Positions 15,530 to 22,595 of a stretch of DNA of 22,595 bases are shown here, piece by piece. This DNA comes from Podila epigama. Taxonomy: Eukaryota > Mortierellomycota > Mortierellomycetes > Mortierellales > Mortierellaceae. Below the pieces are notes generated by a model. The model saw only the letters and a program-made list of their open reading frames with translations. It did not search any database and was not told the origin of the DNA. Location of the stretch: NCBI GenBank assembly GCA_015679605.1, contig JAAAVE010000321.1, positions 1 through 22,595 on the forward strand, written 5' to 3'. Within the stretch, counting starts at the first letter, position 1, and every line of letters begins with the position of its first letter. A program made the translations under genes and the position numbers.

Positions 15530-18058
15530 TTAGACAAGGATGGCTTCAGCTTGGGAAAGAGTGAGGCGGTAGTTCGGATCCAAGACCAAAAGACCCTCAA
15601 CGACTCTGCGCTCCTGAGGGTCATGAATCTCGGCCAGGCGATCCTTCCATGCATTGAAGCGACCTGTCGCTGCTTGATCTGCTGCTTCCTCAGTCCGGAA
15701 CAAGGGCTGTCCAGTGAGGACTTCAAAGAGCACACATCCAGCTGACCATGCATCCATGGCGGCCGTTGACAGAGTCGAATCCAAATGATTTGAGCGGCGC
15801 GCATTCATCAATTCTGGTGCCATGTTGCGCTCCACTGCACCGTGCTCGTGGCCGATCAAGGTGCCCTGGCGGATTCCGACAGCCTCATTCAGGAAGCGAG
15901 CGCCACCAAACGACCAAAGCACCCACTCGTCATTCTCGTTAAGGACCAATGAGCCTGTGCACATGGACAGATGGATAACGTCCTTTTGATGACACCATAC
16001 CAGTCCACTAACAATAGCCTTGACAATCTCTCTCTGTTCTTGGCGGGGCAGAATACGTCCAGGTGTCTGTGCCAGGCGAATGTCCAAGGTCGAGTCATGG
16101 GCGTCCAGAACAAGAATATGGCGCCATTCCAGCGCAGCAGGGATGATCATGGTCTGATGGAGAGAGATGATCTTGGATGGGTTCATAATGTGGTTCAACA
16201 TGCTGATATTGGTGCTTCCGAGGCGGTACTGCGACAGAACCACGGCACCCAGGCCTGCATTTGGTACCGAGCGGGCTACATCGCGACCGTCATAACGAAC
16301 AATGGGCACGCGCAGCGTCAGGTTCTCAACTGGTCGCTCGGTCGAGACACTGGTCTGGCCACGGGGCGTACCAGTGGCGTCTGAGCCGTGGATCAAAGAG
16401 TGAGTCGAAGCGGTGGCACCCTTGGAGTGCATGTCACGGACAGACAGGCTGATCTTGTCATGGGCCTTGATCTTTTTGTTGCGGCGTTGGAAGATGAACA
16501 AGAGGACGGCAAGCATGAGGAGGGCAACGGCACCGACAGCAATGCCAATGATGGCCGCGAGGGGCAAGCCCTTGTTATCCTCCACAGGGGCCACAGGGGG
16601 TATGTACTTGCTGAAGACGCCAGCATCTCCATTGGACTGGAAGGGAACATAGAGGTCGACGAGGTTACCAGCATCCACTTGAGCTGATACCAAATCAAAA
16701 TTCCACGCGTTGGTGGCGCCATTCACAAGACCTCCGTAGACAAGGACATTGTTAGATGACCACTGGGCAGCTGTGCCATAGGTGTATAAGGGAGCCACAA
16801 AACCATTGTCATCACTGGGTGCCGTGCGTGTGGATGAAAGCCAGATGGAGGATGAGGTCAGATTTGTCTTTGCAACCGTCGTAATAGTCATTGCTGGCTG
16901 TGACGCCGTGGCCTTTGTAGTCAACGAAAGCAAGAAAGAAAGTTTAAACAAGTAAGTGAGTAGTGAGTAGTGAGTGAGAGGTACAGCGAGTTAAGGAAAG
17001 AAATGACATGTTACAGTCATCGTTTTCATATTCATATGGAAATGGAAATGGAAATGGCAAAAAAAAAAAAAAAAAAAACCAAATGTAGTACCGCAATAGG
17101 AGCAGGGCCCAAAAAGTACGTGCCGTTGGCGTTTTGGACGTGGGCAACGGTTGCAAAATCAAGATAGGTCATGATGGCGGTTACTTTGGTGTTTACTTCG
17201 ACAATCGTTGAAGTAGCGCCTGGTCCAAGCCTGAATCGAGCACCTTCAGTAACGCCAACCACATTGTAGATGACCAAGAATGTATTTTCAGCCTCTCTGA
17301 TAATGACTTTAACTCCTGTGGTAGGCAAGTTTTCAGGAACTTGTCTACAAGATGGCATAAAGAGACAGGTAGAGAAAGTGAGAGATGTGAGTGAGTGAGT
17401 GAGTGTGTGTGTGTGTATGTGTGTGTGCAAAGAATGAACGCAGACAGATAACGATGAGGTGGATGGGACAGGTAAGCTGGGTTAGCTCTGGAGTTTCAAG
17501 CCCAAAGAGAATTGAATATTTTGGCAGAGAGAAAAAGAGAGAGAGAGAGAGGGTAGAAACTTACGCTGGCATTGGGGAAGAGAACCCAGAAGCGTCAATA
17601 TCGTACTGGACCCATTGGTTGTTGCTGAGGCCGAGCCATTGGAACATTCCAGGGAGACCCTTTGAGAAGACGACCTGGGGCGCTAGACCTCCAGCAGCGT
17701 TCCAACCGGAGAGTGGCTCGGTGGCGGCAAGGGCAGGGTTGGCGGTGTTTTCGATGTAAATTTTGTCGTTGAAGATGTAGAGAAAGGTTTCGGCATTGTC
17801 CATGGCACAGATAGTGCGACTCCCCTCGAGAGCCCTGACTTTGGGCGAGGCGCTGTTGGGTCTCAAGGTGAATTCAGCGGATATAGTAGTTTTATCTTCC
17901 TGGATGATGCTTTTTTTTGGGAGAGTGAATGAGTGGATGGGGTATGTAGGGTTGGCAGTGTCGGCTGGTGTGGAGGAGCCAAGGCCGACCAAGGCGATGT
18001 TGTCTGTTGAGGCCGCAAGGCAGGGGTATCCCAGTTTTGGGATGATGGATCGCGCCAT
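15530..18058 (-). CDS. Single-pass membrane protein with cytoplasmic pseudokinase-like domain
   Basis: Three exons: 18058-17565, 17344-17092 and 16912-15530. The introns are 220 and 179 bp, GT..AG, with phases matching at both joins; 709 aa. Residues 1 to about 360 are Thr/Ser/Ala/Asn-rich with beta-like patterns and possible N-glycosylation sites (NGT, NLT); I do not recognise the fold. Residues of about 367-390 form one strong transmembrane helix (LAAIIGIAVGAVALLMLAVL), followed by a basic stop-transfer QRRNKKIK. From about residue 470 the sequence resembles a protein kinase C-lobe: HQKDVIHLSM with SLVLN, WSFGGARF, RNMAPEL and DAWSAGCVLFEVLTGQPLF. The catalytic-loop HRD is HLS (563-565) and the DFG Asp is Ser (SFG, 583-585), while APE (614-616) and DxWSxG (636-641) remain. 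I see no clear glycine loop or VAIK lysine. It is therefore probably catalytically dead and may act as a scaffold or receptor. No signal peptide is evident at the chosen start. Confidence 0.75.
17388..17427. repeat. (GAGT)n(GT)n microsatellite in pseudokinase intron 1
   Basis: Several GAGT units pass directly into a GT run interrupted once by A. The tract occupies the 3' half of intron 1, close to the exon 2 acceptor, where the transcript reads an AC/ACTC repeat. Confidence 0.85.
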
Positions 18059-19322
18059 CTTTGAGATACTGTTGAGAGCGTGAGAGAGAGCGAGAAGATG
18101 ACTATTGGAGGAACAGTTTGTCAGAGTGAAAGAAAAGAAATGGACGAGAGGGGTGAGGACGATGTTCGAAACAGTTTCAGGATGGTCAGGCTGGTTAGGA
18201 TGGGGGCGTGGTGATGATAAGACAGAAGGTGCTGTACAAAGTAGGAGAACGAGGTTGTGTAATCGGGGAAGGAGTGTGAAGGAGTGTGAAGAGAGAGAGA
18301 GAAGTGAGAAGAGTGAGAAAGGACAAGGAAAAAAAAAAAAAAAGATGCATTGAAGAGGGTCCGGGCTGAGGTTTGCATGGTGGGCCATGTTGTCTGTTCT
18401 GTCTGTTCTGTCTGTCGTGCCTTGTTTGTGTTTTGTGTTTAGTGTTTTGTGTTCTTTCTTTCTTTCTTTGTTTAATGTACATATCGTGTTATCGTGTGCT
18501 TTGTCTATCTATCCATCTCAGCCTTCCTTTGCCTGGTTGCCAATGTCTGTTCGTCCATATCCTTGTGCCTGTCATTGCTTCAAGCATGAGCATGAGTTGC
18601 ATCCAAATGGGTCACTCAAAGGTCAAAAGATGGTGAATCAGATTCGATATGAATATGCACTGCACTGTTACTCCGTGTGGCAGTGAGAAACGGTCAAAAG
18701 ATATATCGCCCAGACCACATTATGGGCAAAGGGAGAAAAAAAAAAGAGTGGATTGTTCCATTAATAGAACCATGGGTCAAGCTTAGCCCTCATGGTGAAT
18801 GGTAGGGAGGGAAGGAGGGGGGGATTCATTTTATATGAATGTGAGAATATTAAAACAGTGTCCCAAATGAGGCAGCATGACGACGTGTTGGATGTTGTGT
18901 GTGTGTTTGAATGTTCCTGGTTATAAATGATTCTTTCTCTCGAGAAAAACAAGGATGAAGGGGAAAAGGAGCTGAGGGCTCCAAGTGGTGAAGGGTCTGT
19001 CCGTCGGTCGGTACCTGAGAGAAGAATGCTTTTTTTTGTCCAAAAAAAAAGAGACAGATGGGAATGAGAGGAATGAGAGTTTTTGCCACGGATAAGTGGA
19101 TGGAAGGTGGGAATCAATGAATGAATGGATGGATGAATGAGTGGGAGTGGGATGGGATGGTGATGAGTTGGATGGTGATGTGATTCCAAAGAGAAAAAAG
19201 AAAAAAGAAAAAAAAAAAAAAAGATGAAAGGGTGGGTGGACAAAAGAGAGAGAGAGTGAAAGAAAGAGAGAAAAAAAAAGTCAGCCCAACGGCAATTTTT
19301 TTTTTGCTCTCATTATTTATTC

Positions 19323-19366
19323 GGACAGCAAAGGACAGCAAAAGGTCAGCAAAAGGTCAGCAAAGG
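19323..19366. repeat. Short tandem repeat of GGWCAGCAAA units
   Basis: Four consecutive copies of GGACAGCAAA or GGTCAGCAAAA, alternating 10-11 bp units, lie in the divergent intergenic region. The first two have A and the last two T at the third position. Confidence 0.8.
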
Positions 19367-19400
19367 CGTGGTCAATGGTGAAAAAGTGAGGCAAAGTGTA

Positions 19401-19499
19401 GCAGAGCAAGCAATAGCAATGGCAATAGCAATGGCAACATCAACAGCAAAAGCAAAAGCAGGGCATTCCATCCATATCCATCCATCCATCCATGTCCAT
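19401..19499. repeat. GCAATR / AGCAAA / CCAT microsatellite cluster
   Basis: A GCAATA-GCAATG alternation (19410-19437) is followed by AGCAAA units (to 19460) and by CCAT units (19468-19499). Read on the minus strand, the first part gives a poly-Leu-like frame, which explains an apparent Leu-rich open frame there. Confidence 0.8.
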
Positions 19500-20168
19500 T
19501 GTTGCTCGCTCTCATCCTCATCTCGCTCTCGAGTGTTGTGAGCCTTTCCTTTTCTTTTCCTTTGCCTTCATCTTGGGCTAACCAAACATGGGGGGACTGA
19601 CGACTAACTTTGGCAGGTGTAGGGCTCATCTTTTGTCATTCATTTGAGCATCTGAATGTAATCAAGCAAATGAGAAAAGTACCTGTCGTACTACAAGTGT
19701 AGGCGTACATACTCCCTATGGAAAGTGACAAGGAAGAACTGTAGCATCTGCAACATACCATGCCATTTTGACAGAGAGAGAGACGTTCAGCATAGCACTG
19801 ACAGACAACAACGTGGGATCCCTTTTTTTATTTTATTTTTTTGCTCACCTTTTTTGTTTCCAAGAGATGAACAATGTACCATGTAGCTGTGACGCAATGT
19901 TCCCTTCCCCTATTTCGAAGCCCTTTTCAATTGTTCTCTGATGGATTTGATGGATGGGGTGAGAAATGTCTGTGAGGCGTAGGCGTGTGCGTGTTTTGTG
20001 CCTGAGAAGGAGAGAAGGAGAGAAGGAGCGCGTTTTTTGCATTCAAAATCTTGATTCCTTTTTTTTTTTCTTTTTTTTTTCTTCATTCATTCATTCTCAT
20101 TTCACACACACACCTTCACACCCTTACAACTCGAACTCACTCAAACTCACTCGCGCACTATTCCAGCC

Positions 20169-22532
20169 ATGGACGCGTTGCCTCCAGAATGTATCGAGCC
20201 CATCTTAAAGATACTCCGAGATACAGATATTGCGGCCTTGGCAAGGACCATGCGGTGCAGTCGCTCGCTCTTCGAGACCGCACTCCCCATCCTTTACTCG
20301 GACCCCTTCACTCATTGTCCCAATGGCTCAAAGCCTAAACTCTTTGATATCCTCCTGGCTTCAGCTCAGCTCTCGACTCGGTCCTTTTTCGTCTCCAATC
20401 TTTCGTGCCAGTGCAACAGAAGCAACTGTCCTGTCAACGCAACACTCGCCAAGGTCTCGTCATCCTCCTCCTCGTCCTCGTCCTCACCTCACAAAACAGT
20501 TGCAACAACAACTGCCTGCTATATCGATGCATTAGTTTCCTTCGATGGCCCACTCTGGATGACCCACGCTGTAAAGTCAATGCCTCCAGAATACCGCAAG
20601 CTAGCCCCAAAGTTCTTTCTCGAAATCATGAACACTGTCATCTCACGCTCACATCGTCGTCTCAACTCCTTGGTTCTCGTACCAGGTTTCGTGAGCCCAA
20701 TCCTGGAACATGCTCCAACCATGGCAAATCTGGCCTTCCTGTGGTTCTCAGGTGGATATGACCGGCTGGAACTCGCCAGAGTATTACAATTCTTAAAGGC
20801 AAACACGGGTTGCAGGCTTCATCACGTCAACCTCCCAAAGATCATCATTGGAAAGCAAGCTGATTGTCAAGGGCATCACAACCTCCAGCAACAACAGCAC
20901 CATCACCACCACCACCATCATCATAATCATAATCATCATCACCATCACTACCACCACCATCATCTACCGCAGCCCAACACACCAACGGACACAACTCTCG
21001 AAGCCAACCAATCGCAACAACTACAACTACAACTACAACTGCAACAACATGCAGATGCCACTATCAACAACTCTCATGAACAACAGCTTCAACTAATCCT
21101 TTCCTTGGGGCAACCTAGCATCCTCGATGCTAACGAGTGCCAAGACTTTCCATTTATTGCCCACCGGATCCCTTGTCATCACCTCAGCAAACTCTACAAG
21201 TTCAAATATGTTCTTAGTTTTGTTGAAGGCGATGGTAACGCGTTCCTGCGTCGATGTCGAGCTCTCCGTGAGCTTGATTTCGCTGCCTTTGACAAGGACG
21301 TGTTTGCGTGGGCAGCGGCTGAAAGTCAAGACATGGTGTCGTCCGCAGTGGATGGAGTCAAGGTTCAAGAGACAATGAAGCATGACCATGACTTGGCATC
21401 CAGAAAACCTGAACGTGTGAACCTCTCAGAGCTCAGGATGGCAGTTTCAGAATGGATGGCAGGAAGGATACTCAGGTCAGTCAGTCAAGGCTTTGGACAT
21501 AGTCTTGAAACCATGCTCCTCATGGTGTACGATCATACGCAGCTCCTCAATGTCCTCTGTCCTCATACTATCGCACGGATCCAAGGCCAAGCCTTACCGG
21601 ACGTGCCCTTTGTCATTGACAGTACCTTTCATTGCCCAAAGCTGAAAAAATTCCGCATCATCCGAGCGACCGCGTCAATAAAGTTGGGGCCCGGTGCATT
21701 TGAGGGATGTCCTATGCTAGAGAATTTGCAACTCAATGGGTCAGCGACCTGTGCTGGAGAAGGAGAGACCGATTTTGGTGTGTGGCGAATCCCTGCATTG
21801 CGTCTGCTTGAACTCGGCCATGGTATTGCACATCAATTCAGATTTGAATCGTTGGCGTTTTCGCCAATGATCGAGTCCATCGCGCTTCGCGACTGTATGT
21901 CATCCGAGGTTGTAGTCTATTCGGACACAGTGTATCCCTCCTCAGGGCCATGGACATGGACCCTGGATCATCTCGATATACTACAGCTCTCGGGCCGACC
22001 TGCCTATCAGTTCCGATTCGAATGGCTCCGACAAGCACCCAACTTGACCACGCTCGTTGTCGACGGCGTTCACTCGGCTGCACTGGTCCCAAACCCCGCA
22101 GACATTAGCAAGGGTCCTTGTGGAGGCCGACTGACCTCTTGTAATCTGCAGGTACACATGCAACATGATTTCGACCGCAACCAATTAGCGACCTTACTGG
22201 AAACATATTGTCCAAAGGTCGAACAGCTGCGACTCCTTGGCCGCATATCTGGCAGTTTCAGTTGGAAGCCGATAGACCTCGGTCTTGCCTTGTATGCCAC
22301 CCGCAATCTAACCTCGCTTGTGCGACTCAAGCTCCATGGTGGGTACCAACAAAGCAAGATTGCAGTTCAAGCTCTACGATATGGTCTGGTTCGTGGTACT
22401 ATACATGGATCAGACAATAAGTTGTATTGGAGACATCCTGAAGACCTCAAGCAACTCGAGATTGAAGCTCTGGATGGTGGCGAAGGATGTAACGTCTATC
22501 GCCAAAAGAAATGCTGTGTATTTCGCGACTAG
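20169..22532 (+). CDS. F-box protein with LRR-like C-terminal region and His/Gln-rich insert
   Basis: Single-exon frame, 787 aa. Residues 1-46 form an F-box: MDALPPECIEPILKIL, ALARTMRCSRSLFETALPIL and YSDPF fit the LPxEcl..Il..L...L.r...Vck.w pattern. F-box proteins link substrates to the SCF (Skp1-Cul1) ubiquitin ligase. A Cys-rich patch (CQCNRSNCPV, 80-89) and a run of ten Ser (97-106) follow. Residues of about 236-265 are a His/Asn/Gln insert with a run of nine His, and 283-293 is a QL repeat. Beyond residue 330 irregular leucine-rich segments recur (LRELDFAAFDKD, LLELGHGIAHQFRFESLAF, LDILQLSGRPAYQFRFEWLR, VEQLRLLGRI, LVRLKLHGGY), consistent with an LRR-like solenoid for substrate binding. 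The ATG at 20169 follows a pyrimidine-rich leader and begins the F-box directly. The substrate is unknown. Confidence 0.85.
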   Translation: MDALPPECIEPILKILRDTDIAALARTMRCSRSLFETALPILYSDPFTHCPNGSKPKLFDILLASAQLSTRSFFVSNLSCQCNRSNCPVNATLAKVSSSSSSSSSSPHKTVATTTACYIDALVSFDGPLWMTHAVKSMPPEYRKLAPKFFLEIMNTVISRSHRRLNSLVLVPGFVSPILEHAPTMANLAFLWFSGGYDRLELARVLQFLKANTGCRLHHVNLPKIIIGKQADCQGHHNLQQQQHHHHHHHHHNHNHHHHHYHHHHLPQPNTPTDTTLEANQSQQLQLQLQLQQHADATINNSHEQQLQLILSLGQPSILDANECQDFPFIAHRIPCHHLSKLYKFKYVLSFVEGDGNAFLRRCRALRELDFAAFDKDVFAWAAAESQDMVSSAVDGVKVQETMKHDHDLASRKPERVNLSELRMAVSEWMAGRILRSVSQGFGHSLETMLLMVYDHTQLLNVLCPHTIARIQGQALPDVPFVIDSTFHCPKLKKFRIIRATASIKLGPGAFEGCPMLENLQLNGSATCAGEGETDFGVWRIPALRLLELGHGIAHQFRFESLAFSPMIESIALRDCMSSEVVVYSDTVYPSSGPWTWTLDHLDILQLSGRPAYQFRFEWLRQAPNLTTLVVDGVHSAALVPNPADISKGPCGGRLTSCNLQVHMQHDFDRNQLATLLETYCPKVEQLRLLGRISGSFSWKPIDLGLALYATRNLTSLVRLKLHGGYQQSKIAVQALRYGLVRGTIHGSDNKLYWRHPEDLKQLEIEALDGGEGCNVYRQKKCCVFRD
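20903..20968 (+). repeat. CAY-rich repeat encoding the His tract
   Basis: Interrupted CAC/CAT codons, with a few AAT and one TAC, encode the His-rich insert of the F-box protein. CAC/CAT mixing suggests the tract is older than a fresh slippage product or is held at the protein level. Confidence 0.85.
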
Positions 22533-22595
22533 ACTCGTACCGAGCACACGAGCACACAAGCACGCACACACACGCACACATACACTCACGCGAAA
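22533..22595. repeat. CA-rich 3' flank of the F-box gene
   Basis: After the stop codon the sequence is a degenerate CACACG/CACGCA repeat up to the window edge, probably in the 3' UTR. No polyadenylation signal is recognised. Confidence 0.6.

Larger units (their letters stand above)
18059..20168. other. Divergent intergenic region rich in simple repeats
   Basis: About 2.1 kb separates the pseudokinase (minus) and F-box (plus) start codons. I see no convincing gene. Open frames here encode Phe-, Ser-, Leu- or His-rich translations of pyrimidine tracts and tandem repeats. Contents in order: a GA-rich tract beside the pseudokinase start, TGTCTGTTC repeats at 18390-18416, a CTTT run near 18455-18470, two GGTCAAAAGAT copies (18621 and 18692), ATGAATGG-type repeats near 19115-19140, tandem repeats at 19323-19499, and a T-rich then CA/CTCA-rich 5' leader just before the F-box gene. 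Confidence 0.5.

Noticed and set aside
17561-18388. Extension of the pseudokinase start to an upstream ATG at 18388
   Set aside because: The added 110 residues are a Phe/Ser/Leu/His-rich translation of pyrimidine tracts typical of a 5' UTR. Met at 18058 begins non-low-complexity sequence.
19372-19629. 85-codon minus-strand frame with a Leu-rich C-terminus, resembling a membrane peptide
   Set aside because: The Leu stretch is the translation of GCAATR/AGCAAA repeats; no conserved features.

Overview
The window looks like nuclear DNA of a filamentous fungus, most likely an early-diverging lineage such as Mortierellomycotina. That placement is inference from style: short introns of about 108-220 bp with GT..AG ends, many homopyrimidine tracts and microsatellites in non-coding DNA, and a characteristic F-box protein. 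It rests on no marker gene. I see no rRNA, tRNA, CRISPR array or intact transposon.

Layout from left to right: (1) a minus-strand gene for a secreted LysM protein, cut by the left edge (start 355); (2) a 1.7 kb stretch without a recognisable gene; (3) a single-exon LUD-domain protein (2039-2929, minus); (4) about 1.5 kb of non-coding DNA ending in the promoter of a five-exon proteasome beta5 subunit gene (PRE2/PSMB5, 4408-5743, plus); (5) a five-exon mitochondrial ribosome recycling factor (5824-7234, minus), convergent with PRE2 and only 80 bp away; (6) a single-exon PRM1-type plasma-membrane fusion protein (7494-9443, minus); (7) a five-exon CZIB/UPF0587 zinc protein (9782-10761, minus) whose first exon appears to be the ATG alone; (8) a large, probably mitochondrial pentatricopeptide-repeat protein (10923-14941, minus) with a short spliced first exon; (9) a three-exon single-pass membrane protein with a cytoplasmic pseudokinase-like domain (15530-18058, minus); (10) a 2.1 kb divergent, repeat-rich intergenic region; (11) a single-exon F-box protein with a histidine-rich insert (20169-22532, plus).

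The exon models were built by hand from reading-frame continuity, GT/AG boundaries and recognisable family motifs. For PRE2, the recycling factor and CZIB the joined frames give full family-length proteins (277, 300 and 160 aa) with the expected catalytic or metal-binding residues in place.

The genes do not form a pathway. Two (recycling factor, PPR protein) probably act in mitochondrial gene expression, two (beta5, F-box) in the ubiquitin-proteasome system, and two (PRM1, pseudokinase) at the plasma membrane. The item most worth follow-up is the receptor-like pseudokinase: it lacks the catalytic HRD and DFG aspartates but keeps APE- and DxWSxG-type motifs, sits behind a transmembrane segment and an ectodomain I cannot assign, and has no obvious signal peptide.
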